From Nocardia paucivorans NBRC 100373 (lineage in GTDB: Bacteria > Actinomycetota > Actinomycetes > Mycobacteriales > Mycobacteriaceae): DNA of 64,000 nt. Position 1 is the stretch's first letter. Every line of letters starts with the position of its first letter. The position numbers were made by a program, and so were the translations under genes. Where the stretch lies: NCBI RefSeq assembly GCF_000308675.1, contig NZ_BAGE01000018.1, positions 466,883 through 530,882 on the forward strand, given 5' to 3'. Positions 17,564-26,301 of this stretch are shown one piece after another. The notes beneath the pieces were generated by a model, which saw nothing but the letters and a program-made list of their open reading frames with translations, did not search any database and was not told the origin of the DNA.

Positions 17564-17890
17564 CAGATTCGACAAGTACGGGTAGGCGTAGGGCGAGTTC
17601 GGCGAGGTGCCGCGGTGCAGCATGGTCGGCACACCCCACAGGTCTCGGGGGCCGGTCGATCCCGTGGTCGCCCCGGCGCTCGCGGCAGCGGCGGCGAATA
17701 CGCATACCAGCGCGGCGATCTCTTCGTCGGTCGGCGCGCCTTTTTCGATTACGAGGAACGGCTCCCGGCCCTCGGCCGTCGTGGCGACAGTGCTCGCATC
17801 GGCGTCGCCCCCGCGCGTGTCTGCTGTCGACTCGGCGGTGAGGTCCAGTTCGGCAGCGGCCAACACTTCCTCTTCTGCCACTATCGTCAC
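17555..17890 (-). CDS. accE: acyl-CoA carboxylase epsilon subunit
   Basis: 111-residue small subunit that strengthens the AccA3-AccD5 propionyl-CoA carboxylase complex. The recognisable core is FLVIEKGAPTDEEIAALVCV, an alpha-helical segment found in AccE5 and in the epsilon subunits of Streptomyces carboxylases, followed by an Ala-rich stretch and DLWGVPTMLHRG...SPYAYPY at the C-terminus. The N-terminal third is acidic and variable. The GTG at 17890 was chosen because GAGAGAGGA lies upstream; an earlier in-frame ATG would add an Arg-rich leader unlike the family. It lies 140 bp after accD5 on the same strand and leads into maf. Confidence 0.88.
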   Translation of the reverse strand: MTIVAEEEVLAAAELDLTAESTADTRGGDADASTVATTAEGREPFLVIEKGAPTDEEIAALVCVFAAAAASAGATTGSTGPRDLWGVPTMLHRGTSPNSPYAYPYLSNLRY

Positions 17891-18030
17891 GGTGCCAGAT
17901 CCTCTCTCTTGCCTCGATCGAGCGTCGGGACGCCCGATTCGCGCCGCACCGGCGTGTCGGTGCCCATCGGCATTCCTGCCGCCCGGCATCGGCGCCGCCG
18001 GTGACGCGCCCTAATGAGCGTATCGCTCGA

Positions 18031-19668
18031 TCACAGGGGAATGTTGCCGTGTTTCTTCGGCGGCAGGCTCACCATCTTGCGTTCCAGCAACCGCAGCGCC
18101 GAGACGATCTGGCCCCGGGTGTGCGACGGCGGGATCACCGCGTCCACATAACCGCGCTCCGCCGCGACGTATGGATTGACCAGGGTGTCCTCGTACTCGT
18201 TTTGCAGTTCGAGGCGCAAAGCGTCCACGTCGGCGCCTTCTTTGGCGGCCTCGGCCAGCTTCTTCCGATAGACGAATCCCACGGCGCCGGAGGCGCCCAT
18301 GACGGCGATCTGCGCGGTCGGCCACGCCAGGTTCACATCGGCACCCATGTGCTTGGAACCCATGACGTCATAGGCGCCGCCGTAGGCCTTGCGAGTGATG
18401 ATGGTGATTTTGCCCACAGTGGCCTCGCCGTAGGCGTAGAGCAGCTTCGCGCCGCGGCGAATGATGCCGTTGTATTCCTGGCCGGTGCCGGGGAGGAAGC
18501 CGGGAACGTCCACCAGGGTGATGATCGGGATGTTGAAGGCGTCGCAGGTGCGCACGAAACGCGCCGCCTTCTCCGAGGCGTCGATATCGAGGCAGCCGGC
18601 GAACTGGGTGGGCTGGTTGGCCACGATGCCGACGCTGCGGCCGTCGATCCGGCCGAAACCGACGATGATGTTCATCGCGCGTTCGGCCTGGATCTCGAGG
18701 AATTCATCGTCGTCGAGCAGCCGACGAATGACCTCGTGCATGTCGTAGGGCTGGTTCGGCGAGTCCGGGATGATCGTGTCCAGCTCGAGATCCTCGTCGG
18801 TGAGGGAGTCCTCGATGGCGCCGTCCACCGGGTTGCTCGCCGGGTAACGCGGCGGCTCGGCCCGGTTGTTGCTGGGCAGATAGGACAGCAGATCCTTGAC
18901 GTAGTCGAGGGCGTCCTGTTCGCCGGAGGCGACATAGTGCGCCACACCCGACTTGGTCATATGGGTGTGTGCGCCCCCCAGTTCCTCCATGGTGACCTCT
19001 TCGCCGGTGACCGTCTTGATGACGTCCGGACCGGTGACGAACATCTGGCTGGTCTGATCGACCATCACCACGAAGTCGGTGAGCGCCGGGGAGTAGACGT
19101 GTCCGCCGGCGGCGGGGCCCATGATCAGCGAGATCTGCGGGATCACACCGGAGGCCTGGATATTGCGGTGGAAGATCTCGCCGTAGAGGCCGAGCGACAC
19201 CACGCCTTCCTGGATGCGGGCGCCGGCGCCTTCGTTGATGCCGATCAGCGGCCGGCCGGTCTTGAGCGCCAGGTCCATCACCTTGACGATCTTCTCGCCG
19301 TAGACTTCGCCCAGGCTGCCGCCGAACACGGTGACGTCCTGGCTGAAAATGCACACGTCGCGGCCGTCGATGGTGCCGTAGCCGGTCACCACGCCGTCGC
19401 CGAGCGGACGGTTCGCCTCCAGACCGAAGTTCACGCTGCGGTGTCGGGCCAGAGCGTCCAGTTCGACGAAGGAACCCTCGTCGAGCAGGGCGAGGATGCG
19501 CTCCCGGGCGGTCATCTTGCCCTTGGCGTGCACTTTGTCGACGGCGGCCTCGCCCATCGGGTGTTTGGCCTCTTCCAGCCGGTTCCGCAGATCGGCCAGT
19601 TTGCCGGCGGTGGTGTGGATATCGGGGGCACCCGCCGATCCCGGCGTAGGCTGCTGGACACTCGTCAT
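18031..19668 (-). CDS. accD5: propionyl-CoA carboxylase carboxyltransferase (beta) subunit
   Basis: 545-residue carboxyltransferase that moves CO2 from biotinyl-AccA3 to propionyl-CoA, giving methylmalonyl-CoA for mycolate and methyl-branched lipid synthesis and for valine/odd-chain catabolism. Crotonase-type N and C halves are visible: the acyl-CoA oxyanion region [14 protein letters not shown] and [16 protein letters not shown] in the N half; biotin-side [23 protein letters not shown] and [11 protein letters not shown] in the C half. The ATG at 19668 begins TSVQQPTPG; the upstream in-frame start is not preceded by a ribosome binding site. Gene order accD5-accE-maf is conserved in mycolata. 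Confidence 0.96.
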   Translation of the reverse strand: MTSVQQPTPGSAGAPDIHTTAGKLADLRNRLEEAKHPMGEAAVDKVHAKGKMTARERILALLDEGSFVELDALARHRSVNFGLEANRPLGDGVVTGYGTIDGRDVCIFSQDVTVFGGSLGEVYGEKIVKVMDLALKTGRPLIGINEGAGARIQEGVVSLGLYGEIFHRNIQASGVIPQISLIMGPAAGGHVYSPALTDFVVMVDQTSQMFVTGPDVIKTVTGEEVTMEELGGAHTHMTKSGVAHYVASGEQDALDYVKDLLSYLPSNNRAEPPRYPASNPVDGAIEDSLTDEDLELDTIIPDSPNQPYDMHEVIRRLLDDDEFLEIQAERAMNIIVGFGRIDGRSVGIVANQPTQFAGCLDIDASEKAARFVRTCDAFNIPIITLVDVPGFLPGTGQEYNGIIRRGAKLLYAYGEATVGKITIITRKAYGGAYDVMGSKHMGADVNLAWPTAQIAVMGASGAVGFVYRKKLAEAAKEGADVDALRLELQNEYEDTLVNPYVAAERGYVDAVIPPSHTRGQIVSALRLLERKMVSLPPKKHGNIPL

Positions 19669-20062
19669 GGGTCGGAGTGTAACCAGTACCAATGCGATCT
19701 GTTAACCCGGGAAGGGCTACTCATCGGTAGAGCTCGGTGGATAAAAGCCCAGGTGGACAAGGTTGTCCGCTGCAGAATGTTCACCGGGAACCGACATGGT
19801 GACGATTCGCGGCGGAGGTTTCGGGCCGCCGTCGCGGACCGTTGACGCGTCGATGCGACACCCCGAACGGGGCTGCGCGCCCGAGTCCGCTTCCGCCGTG
19901 TTCTCGGGTGTACCCATTCGGGTCGGGGACCCGGCTTCGTGCGCCCCCGACCATAGGGACCGTCCCGGCATCGGAACCCGGGGGTCGGAAAATCGCTTTC
20001 CCCGAGCCTGCGCTGCGAAATACCCTGGATCCACTCGCTTTCCGGCGAGGGGAGGAAATGTC
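19669..20062. other. divergent intergenic region upstream of accD5
   Basis: 394 bp between the accD5 start and a small candidate gene. No convincing coding frame. It should hold the accD5 promoter. A loose repeat GGTGGATAA/GGTGGACAA occurs near 19737 and 19753; I found no clear operator palindrome. Confidence 0.5.
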
Positions 20063-20251
20063 ATGTGGCACTGGAGTACCCGGGTGGCCGAGCATGCTCG
20101 GGCGGCGGCCTGCACCCGGGTCGAACGCGAACCGGAGCCGACCGTGACCGACCCCGACTTCACGGTCGGAACGGACCCCGACGGGAACGGGCTCGTATGC
20201 CGAGCCGAGGCATCCGAGACGATATCGATCGAGTACGACCTGGCCGGCTGA
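20063..20251 (+). CDS. small hypothetical protein
   Basis: 62-residue candidate protein starting WHWSTRVAEHARAAACTRVE. Its best support is the sequence GAGGGGAGGAAATGTC just before the ATG at 20063, one of the strongest Shine-Dalgarno sites in the window. The C-terminal half is acidic with TDPDGNGLVC, faintly like a calcium-binding or excalibur loop, too short to assign. It lies 45 bp upstream of birA on the same strand and could be co-transcribed. A competing out-of-frame ATG at 20058 gives a 29-residue peptide with no family resemblance. Unrecognised; existence moderately likely. Confidence 0.45.
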   Translation: MWHWSTRVAEHARAAACTRVEREPEPTVTDPDFTVGTDPDGNGLVCRAEASETISIEYDLAG

Positions 20252-20296
20252 GCCCGGTTCGGGCCCGTGCGGCCGGCCGACGGGTAGCCTGCCGAT

Positions 20297-21097
20297 GTGC
20301 AGAGGCCACCGTTGGATATCGAGCAGTTGCGTCGCGACCTCACCACGGTCCCGGAGTTGGATTTCTTCACCGGGATCGATGTGGTGTCCTCGACCGGATC
20401 CACCAACGCGGACCTGAGCGCCCGCGCAGCGGACCCGGGTGTCGATCGAGTGGTCCTGCTCGCCGAAACCCAGGAGCGAGGCCGGGGTAGGCATTCCCGT
20501 TCCTGGGTTTCCCCGCCGCGGGCCCAGATCGCCATGTCGATCCTGGTCCGGCTGCCACGTATCGATCCCGACGCCCTGGGTTGGCTTCCCCTGCTCACCG
20601 GCGTGGCCGTGGTGGACGCGCTGCGCGCCACCGCGCAGGTGCCCGCGACCTTGAAATGGCCCAATGACGTTCTGATCGAGGGTCGTAAGGTGGCGGGCAT
20701 CCTCGCCGAGGTCGCCGCGAGCGGAGCGTCACCCGCGGTGGTCGTGGGCATAGGGGTGAACGTGGGTCTCACCGAGGCCGAGTTGCCGGTGCCGCACGCC
20801 ACCTCGCTCACCCTGGCCGGTGCGACGGTGGACGATCGCACGGTCCTGGTGACCGCGCTGCTCACTGCGTTCGCGCGCCGCTTCACCTCCTGGCGTGCCG
20901 ATGGTTGGGCCGTCGACGAACTCGCCCCCGCCTACCGGGACTACTGCTCGACCCTGGGCGCGCGGGTTCGCGCCGAACTCCCGGGTGGTCGCGCCCGTAC
21001 CGGTATCGCCCGTGATATCGATGCCTCCGGTCGACTGCTCGTGGACGACGAACCGGTGGCCGCCGCCGACGTCACCCACCTGCGTCCCGAGGACTGA
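20297..21097 (+). CDS. birA: biotin--[acetyl-CoA-carboxylase] ligase
   Basis: 266-residue biotin protein ligase that makes biotinyl-5'-AMP and transfers biotin to the AccA3-type carrier lysine. The signature is ERGRGRHSRSW (biotinyl-AMP loop, about residues 63-73), then LKWPNDVLIEGRKVAGIL (about 116-133) and VVGIGVNVG. The N-terminus lacks a DNA-binding HTH, so it is a group I ligase without repressor function. The GTG start at 20297 is supported by length and by the conserved domain beginning shortly after. Its targets AccA3/AccD5 are encoded upstream. Confidence 0.94.
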   Translation: MQRPPLDIEQLRRDLTTVPELDFFTGIDVVSSTGSTNADLSARAADPGVDRVVLLAETQERGRGRHSRSWVSPPRAQIAMSILVRLPRIDPDALGWLPLLTGVAVVDALRATAQVPATLKWPNDVLIEGRKVAGILAEVAASGASPAVVVGIGVNVGLTEAELPVPHATSLTLAGATVDDRTVLVTALLTAFARRFTSWRADGWAVDELAPAYRDYCSTLGARVRAELPGGRARTGIARDIDASGRLLVDDEPVAAADVTHLRPED

Positions 21098-21172
21098 GCG
21101 GCCGTCCGGCGCGGGTCGAGCGCTCGAAGTCGTTCCACCGCTTGCCGCCTCCGCACACGGTAGGGTTCGACC

Positions 21173-21682
21173 ATGGGTTATCCGGAGGATGTACTGGCGC
21201 CCTCGGAACAGCTGATCCTGCATCGGCATCCGCACTGGAAGATGTTGTTCTGGCCGGTGGTCACCCTGGTCGTCGCCACCGCCCTGGCCGGGTTCGCGGG
21301 TGGGCTGGCCTGGCGTCATCTCGAGGAGCCGACCCGATCACCGGTGCTGTTGGCGATTCTGGTGGTGTGGCCGGTCGTGGTGGTGTGGCGGTGTATCGCC
21401 CCGATCATCCGCTGGAAGTCCACGCATTTCATCGTGACCGACCGTCGGGTGCTGGTACGGGCCGGTGTGCTCACACATACCGGTATCGATATTCCGATGA
21501 GTCGGATATCGAGTGTCCAGTTCCGGCACGGATTGTTCGATCGGCTTCTCGGCACCGGAACGTTGATCATCGGCTCTTCCTCGGAGGAGCCGCTCGAGTT
21601 CGACGATGTGCCCGCGGTGGAGCAGGTGCACGCGCTGCTGTATCACCAGGTGTTCGATCCGGCGCGGGACGACTCCCGCTGA
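21173..21682 (+). CDS. PH domain-containing membrane protein (YdbT/bPH2 type)
   Basis: 169-residue protein with two membrane helices near the N-terminus (about residues 24-46 and 56-80), then a bacterial pleckstrin-homology domain: RWKSTHFIVTDRRVLVRAG, DIPMSRISSVQF and GTGTLIIGSSS. The function of bPH2 proteins is unknown; envelope or signalling roles are proposed for the family. It follows birA by 75 bp and precedes a two-component system, an order shared with M. tuberculosis Rv3279c-Rv3278c as I recall. The ATG at 21173 is the only sensible start. Confidence 0.88.
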   Translation: MGYPEDVLAPSEQLILHRHPHWKMLFWPVVTLVVATALAGFAGGLAWRHLEEPTRSPVLLAILVVWPVVVVWRCIAPIIRWKSTHFIVTDRRVLVRAGVLTHTGIDIPMSRISSVQFRHGLFDRLLGTGTLIIGSSSEEPLEFDDVPAVEQVHALLYHQVFDPARDDSR

Positions 21683-21731
21683 TGGGGGTGAGCGGCCGGG
21701 TCGTTGTCGGGGTGAACCGTAATCTGGTCCC

Positions 21732-22409
21732 ATGACGGCCGTATTACTGGGCGAAGACGACGACGCGATCGCCGCGCCGCTATCGCGGGCGTTGGGCCGC
21801 GAAGGCTACTCGGTCACCGTGGAGAGTTTCGGCCCCGAGGTGCTGCGGCGGGCCCTGGAAGATCGATATGACCTGCTCATCCTGGATCTCGGGCTGCCCG
21901 GTATGGATGGTCTGGAGGTATGTCGGCAGGTGCGGGCCCGCGGTGCGGAACTGGCCGTGCTCATGCTGACCGCGCGAACCGACGAGGTGGATTTCGTGGT
22001 CGGTCTGGACGCGGGCGCCGACGACTATGTCGGCAAACCGTTTCGGCTGGCGGAACTGCTGGCGCGAGTGCGCGCGCTGCTGCGGCGCAGCGGTATCGGA
22101 GACGACGCGGTGGAGGTGGGCGGTATCCGCCTGGAACCCGCGGCCCGGCGGGTACTGGTCAACGGTGTCGAAGTGGGACTGGCCAACAAGGAATACGAGT
22201 TGCTCAAGGTGTTGATCGACCGCGCGGGGCAGGTGGTGCCGCGTGAGACGATCCTGCGCGAGGTGTGGGGCGATGTCGAACTGCGCGGATCCAAGACCTT
22301 GGATATGCACATGTCCTGGCTGCGTCGCAAGATCGGTGACGAGGGGCCGATGGCCGAGCGCCGTATCGTCACCGTGCGCGGTGTCGGTTTCCGGCTGAAC
22401 ACCGACTGA
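21732..22409 (+). CDS. OmpR/PhoB-family response regulator
   Basis: 225-residue two-component regulator. The receiver domain (1-118) has acidic residues Glu8-Asp10, phospho-acceptor Asp52 (LLILDLGLPG), Thr in MLTAR and Lys in VGKPF. The DNA-binding winged helix (about 126-223) ends RIVTVRGVGFRLN. It is followed after one base by its cognate histidine kinase, so the two are translationally coupled. The regulon cannot be inferred from the window. Confidence 0.94.
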   Translation: MTAVLLGEDDDAIAAPLSRALGREGYSVTVESFGPEVLRRALEDRYDLLILDLGLPGMDGLEVCRQVRARGAELAVLMLTARTDEVDFVVGLDAGADDYVGKPFRLAELLARVRALLRRSGIGDDAVEVGGIRLEPAARRVLVNGVEVGLANKEYELLKVLIDRAGQVVPRETILREVWGDVELRGSKTLDMHMSWLRRKIGDEGPMAERRIVTVRGVGFRLNTD

Positions 22410-22410
22410 C

Positions 22411-23721
22411 GTGCGGCGCCGGATTCTGCGGTCGATGCTGGCCGTACTGCTGTTGACCACCGTGGTGCTCGGGGTGCCGCTCACCTATACGGCCTGGTTA
22501 TGGGTGGAGGACCTCACTCGTAACGATCTGCAGAGCCGCCTGGAGCGGATCGCGATCGAGCTGATCACCCAGGAATCGAGCGACGGCACCGTGCGTAACG
22601 GGCTGGATCTGCGCACGGTGCGCCCGCTGCTGCCGGAGGAGAGCAGACTCGTCATCGTCTACCCCACGCCGCGCGACAATGCGGCGCAACTGGAGCTGGG
22701 GGCCGAGACCGTTTCCGATCCGATGGTGGAATCGCTGTCGATGGGATCGTCGGGGTCGTTGCGGCTCGAGGTGCCCAAGGCGCCGATGAAGGCCCGGCAG
22801 CGGCAGGCCGTGGCCGGGGTGGCATTCGCGGTCGCGCTCTCGCTGGCCGCGGCGGTCACGGTGGCGGTGCTCACCGCCCGCCGGGTGGCCGACCCGATCC
22901 GGGACGTGGCCGCCCGCGCCGCCCGATTGGCGATGGGTGATTTCCGCCCGGACCCGCGCAGGCACGGTATCCCCGAACTGGACCGGGTCTCCGATGTGTT
23001 GGATTCGGCGACCGTGGAGATCGCCGGCCGACTACAGCGTGAGCACGCGTTGGTCGCCGATGTCTCGCATCAGTTGCGCAGCCGGCTCACCGCGGTGCGG
23101 TTGCGGTTGGACGAACTGTCCACGCACGACGATCCCGCGGTGGTGCACGAGGCGGAGGAGGCGATGGCCCAGGTCGACCGCCTGACCGAGGCGATCGATG
23201 AACTGGTGCGCGCTTCCCGCGACGAGGACGCGGCCGACCGGGATCCGGTGGTGGTCATGGACGAGTTGCGGGGCATCGTCTCGGAATGGTCCCATCCGTT
23301 CCGGGAGGCGGGCCGGACATTACGGCTGACCGGTGACGAATCGCTGCGGGCGCCGGTGAACGGATCACGGCTCCGGGAAGCGGTGACCGTGTTGATCGAC
23401 AATGCGCTCATGCACGGTGGCGGTACCTGCACGGTATCGGTGCGCACGGTGCGGCCGGGGGGTAATCGGGAACCGCTGGTGTGCGTGGAGATCGCCGATG
23501 AGGGCGAAGGGGTCAGCGATGAGCTGGCGCCGTATATCTTCGACCGGGGTTTTTCGGGCGCCGGGTCGACCGGTGTGGGTCTGGCATTGGCTCGGGCGCT
23601 GATCGAGGCCGATGGTGGTCGGTTGGAGCTGCAACGCCGGCGACCCGCATTGTTCGCGGTGTTCCTGGGCACCCCCACGGCCACGCGACAGCCGAACCCG
23701 GCGCTGAGCGAACCGCGCTGA
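22411..23721 (+). CDS. sensor histidine kinase with HAMP domain
   Basis: 436-residue membrane histidine kinase. Transmembrane helix 1 (about 8-30), an extracytoplasmic loop of about 100 residues, transmembrane helix 2 (about 133-156), HAMP linker (about 157-208) and an H-box DVSHQLRSRLTA with phospho-acceptor His220. The ATPase domain shows the N-box VLIDNALMHGG, G1 EIADEGEGV and G2 GSTGVGLALARAL. The GTG start at 22411 follows the response regulator stop by one base. The stop codon sits in a 16-bp tandem duplication. The sensed signal is unknown. Confidence 0.93.
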   Translation: MRRRILRSMLAVLLLTTVVLGVPLTYTAWLWVEDLTRNDLQSRLERIAIELITQESSDGTVRNGLDLRTVRPLLPEESRLVIVYPTPRDNAAQLELGAETVSDPMVESLSMGSSGSLRLEVPKAPMKARQRQAVAGVAFAVALSLAAAVTVAVLTARRVADPIRDVAARAARLAMGDFRPDPRRHGIPELDRVSDVLDSATVEIAGRLQREHALVADVSHQLRSRLTAVRLRLDELSTHDDPAVVHEAEEAMAQVDRLTEAIDELVRASRDEDAADRDPVVVMDELRGIVSEWSHPFREAGRTLRLTGDESLRAPVNGSRLREAVTVLIDNALMHGGGTCTVSVRTVRPGGNREPLVCVEIADEGEGVSDELAPYIFDRGFSGAGSTGVGLALARALIEADGGRLELQRRRPALFAVFLGTPTATRQPNPALSEPR

Positions 23722-23746
23722 GGGTGATACGCGCTGAGGGTGATAA
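23715..23746. repeat. 16-bp tandem duplication spanning the histidine kinase stop codon
   Basis: Two copies of GCGCTGAGGGTGATA plus one variable base (23715-23730 ends in C, 23731-23746 ends in A). The first copy contains the kinase TGA stop (23719-23721). Probably slippage; it leaves protein coding unchanged. Confidence 0.85.
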
Positions 23747-23786
23747 GGGAAGGGATGGGTTCTTCGCTCGGGGGAGGTGGGCCGGG

Positions 23787-24332
23787 TCAACGGCCGAGGT
23801 GGCGCTGTTCCTCTTCCACGAGGTCTTCCCATTCCTCCATGATCTGTTCCATCTCGTCCGGGAACACCCAGCGGCGCATCGCCCAGAAACGGAAGGCCAT
23901 CTGCAGCAGATTGCCGATGATATAGGCGCTGATGAAATCGGCGACATTCTCCACGGTGAAGCTGACCGTGGGCTGCTGCAGGTGGAGGGCGTAGCGGGAC
24001 AGGTACAGCGGGAGGAAGCTGAGCACCACGCCCACCCCGCTGACCGCGAAGAACAACAGTGCCTCGTGATGGCGTTCTCGCCCGCCGCGGTTCTTGAACG
24101 ACCATTCCCGGTTGAGGATGTAGGAGGCGATCACCGCGATCACCCCCGCGATGACCTTCGCCGTCACCGGCTTCTCGGCGAGAACCGTCCATTTCAGCAC
24201 ATAGAAGATGCCGCTATCGATCACGAAGGTGGTCGCGCCGACAATGGCGAACTTGATCAGCTCGCGATGACGGTAGGCGATCTCCTGCAATGGGGTAGGG
24301 AGGACGCTGACCACGCCGTCGACGATTGACAC
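23787..24332 (-). CDS. GtrA family membrane protein
   Basis: 181-residue polytopic protein with four hydrophobic helices (starting at IKFAIVGATTFVIDSGIFYVL, then VIAGVIAVIASYIL, an ALLFFAVSGVGVVLSFL segment and the FISAYIIGNLLQMAFRFW helix). The NREWSF motif after helix 2 and the RRWVFP motif after helix 4 are typical of GtrA, a family linked to moving polyprenyl-linked sugars across the membrane in cell-wall polysaccharide synthesis. The tail is acidic (EEWEDLVEEEQRH). A GTG at 24332 is taken as start, without a strong ribosome binding site. Convergent with the histidine kinase and divergent from purK. Confidence 0.87.
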   Translation of the reverse strand: MSIVDGVVSVLPTPLQEIAYRHRELIKFAIVGATTFVIDSGIFYVLKWTVLAEKPVTAKVIAGVIAVIASYILNREWSFKNRGGRERHHEALLFFAVSGVGVVLSFLPLYLSRYALHLQQPTVSFTVENVADFISAYIIGNLLQMAFRFWAMRRWVFPDEMEQIMEEWEDLVEEEQRHLGR

Positions 24333-24431
24333 AAGGCCAGAGCATACCGCCCCGGCGTGTTCGGCGAGGCCCTGATGGGCGCGGTGGTGACTCAGGAGAC
24401 AGGCCCTGGGTGGGGTCGGGCGGTGGCCGGC

Positions 24432-25652
24432 ATGACAGTATGGACCGACGTGAGCGCACGTACCTTCGATTCCGCGGCCATGCCGACCGTCACCATGATC
24501 GGCGGCGGCCAGTTGGCGCGGATGACCCATCAGGCGGCCGTGGCGCTCGGTCAGCGACTGCGGGTGCTCGCCGAGCGACCGGACGACCCCGCCGCTCAGG
24601 TCAGCCCCGATATCGTCATCGGCAGTCACACCGATCTGGCCACCCTGCGCCGGGCCGCCGTCGGCTCCCACGCGCTGACCTTCGATCACGAACACGTGCC
24701 CACCGAACATCTGGAGACGCTGGTCGCCGAGGGCGTCAATGTGCAGCCGCCGCCGTCGGCGCTGCGTTTCGCCCAGGACAAGCTGGCCATGCGCACCGAG
24801 CTGGCGGCGCGGGGTCTGCCGGTGCCGGCCTTCGCTGCGGTCGAGTCCGAGGCGGACGCGGTGCGGTTCGGCGAGGAACACGGATGGCCGATCGTGCTCA
24901 AGGCGATTCGCGGCGGCTACGACGGTCGCGGCGTATGGATGCCGGCCGATGCCGAGGCCGCCGCGAAGATCGCCGCCGAACAACTCGGCCAGGGGGTGCG
25001 CCTGTTGGCCGAGGTGCGGGTGCCGTTGCGTCGCGAGCTGTCGGCAATGGTGGCGCGATCCCCGTTCGGGCAGGCCGCGACATGGCCGGTGGTGGAGACC
25101 GTGCAGCGGCACGGCCAGTGCGCGGTGGTCATCGCGCCCGCGCCCGAGTTGTCGGAGGAGCTGGCCACCGAAGCGGAGTCGATGGCGCTGCGCTTGGCCC
25201 AGGAACTGGGTGTGGTCGGTGCCATGGCGGTGGAACTGTTCGAAACCCCCGACGGGAAACTTCTGGTCAACGAGCTGGCCATGCGCCCGCACAACTCCGG
25301 GCACTGGGGTATGGACGGGGCCCGCACCGGTCAGTTCGAACAGCATCTGCGGGCGGTGTTGGACTATCCGCTCGGCGATACGAGTCCGCTGGCGCCGGTG
25401 ACCGTGATGGCGAATATTCTCGGTGCGCCCGAGGCGCCCGCCATGTCGATGGACGAACGCCTGCACCACTTGTTCGCCCGGATGCCCGACGCCAAGGTGC
25501 ACCTGTACGGCAAGAGCGAACGCCCCGACCGCAAGATCGGGCATGTAAACGTACTCGGTGACGATGTCGCCGTGGTGCGGGAGAAGGCCGAGCGCGCGGC
25601 GCACTGGATGTCGCACGCGGTATGGACCGATGGATGGGACCCACATGAGTGA
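24432..25652 (+). CDS. purK: N5-carboxyaminoimidazole ribonucleotide synthase
   Basis: 406-residue ATP-grasp enzyme of purine synthesis, converting AIR, bicarbonate and ATP to N5-CAIR. It shows [17 protein letters not shown] (nucleotide-binding N-terminus), [10 protein letters not shown], the IRGGYDGRG glycine loop, and the [12 protein letters not shown] metal/substrate motif. The ATG at 24432 is chosen; an in-frame GTG at 24450 and ATG at 24480 are possible, and the first conserved residues begin only after the last of these. It overlaps purE by 8 bp (ATGAGTGA), showing translational coupling. Confidence 0.94.
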   Translation: MTVWTDVSARTFDSAAMPTVTMIGGGQLARMTHQAAVALGQRLRVLAERPDDPAAQVSPDIVIGSHTDLATLRRAAVGSHALTFDHEHVPTEHLETLVAEGVNVQPPPSALRFAQDKLAMRTELAARGLPVPAFAAVESEADAVRFGEEHGWPIVLKAIRGGYDGRGVWMPADAEAAAKIAAEQLGQGVRLLAEVRVPLRRELSAMVARSPFGQAATWPVVETVQRHGQCAVVIAPAPELSEELATEAESMALRLAQELGVVGAMAVELFETPDGKLLVNELAMRPHNSGHWGMDGARTGQFEQHLRAVLDYPLGDTSPLAPVTVMANILGAPEAPAMSMDERLHHLFARMPDAKVHLYGKSERPDRKIGHVNVLGDDVAVVREKAERAAHWMSHAVWTDGWDPHE

Positions 25653-26187
25653 GACAGCGGAGGCCCCCGTGGTGGAGGGCAGTGTTCCCGGCGCGCCGGC
25701 CGTGGGCCTGATCATGGGCAGCGATTCCGACTGGCCGACGATGGAGGCCGCCGCCGAGGCTCTCGCCGAGTTCGGGGTCCGGTTCGAGGTCGGCGTGGTG
25801 TCCGCGCATCGCACCCCGCAGCGGATGCTCGACTATGCCCGCGAGGCCGCCGGGCGCGGTCTGCGGGTGCTGATCGCCGGCGCGGGTGGGGCCGCCCACC
25901 TGCCGGGTATGGTCGCCTCCGCGACCGCGCTGCCGGTCATCGGTGTTCCCGTCCCACTGAAATACCTGGACGGTATGGACTCGCTGCTGTCGATTGTGCA
26001 GATGCCCGCCGGGGTTCCGGTGGCCACCGTTTCCATCGGCGGCGCGCGCAACGCGGGTCTGCTCGCGGTCCGTATTCTCGCCGCCCACGACCCGGCCCTG
26101 TGCGCGCGGATGGAGCGGTTCCAGGCCGGTCTGGAGCAGATGGTGCTGGAGAAGGACGAGGCACTGCGCCGCCGCCTGCTGGGCTGA
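25645..26187 (+). CDS. purE: N5-carboxyaminoimidazole ribonucleotide mutase
   Basis: 180-residue class I PurE, which rearranges N5-CAIR to 4-carboxy-AIR. Signature residues are [12 protein letters not shown] (substrate phosphate binding), VSAHRTP (catalytic His), [12 protein letters not shown] and [26 protein letters not shown] in shorter recognised pieces. The ATG at 25645 lies inside the end of purK. Together the two genes give the sixth step of de novo purine synthesis. Confidence 0.96.
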   Translation: MSETAEAPVVEGSVPGAPAVGLIMGSDSDWPTMEAAAEALAEFGVRFEVGVVSAHRTPQRMLDYAREAAGRGLRVLIAGAGGAAHLPGMVASATALPVIGVPVPLKYLDGMDSLLSIVQMPAGVPVATVSIGGARNAGLLAVRILAAHDPALCARMERFQAGLEQMVLEKDEALRRRLLG

Positions 26188-26301
26188 CCTGTGGTGCCGG
26201 CCGATCACCGGAGGTTCGCTCGGCCGTATTCCCGCTCGTGACCCGACCGCATAATCGGGCCGTACGTTCGACGGTTCGGTTCATGCGGGTGTGAGGTATC
26301 G

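Noticed and set aside
18001..19845. Plus-strand frame of 614 codons over accD5
   Set aside because: Antisense shadow of the carboxyltransferase gene; His/Asp/Val-rich mirror composition and no motif.
23787..25814. 675-codon reading of the GtrA frame extended through purK
   Set aside because: The first 490 codons are antisense to purK and have shadow composition; only the C-terminal 181 residues look like a protein family.
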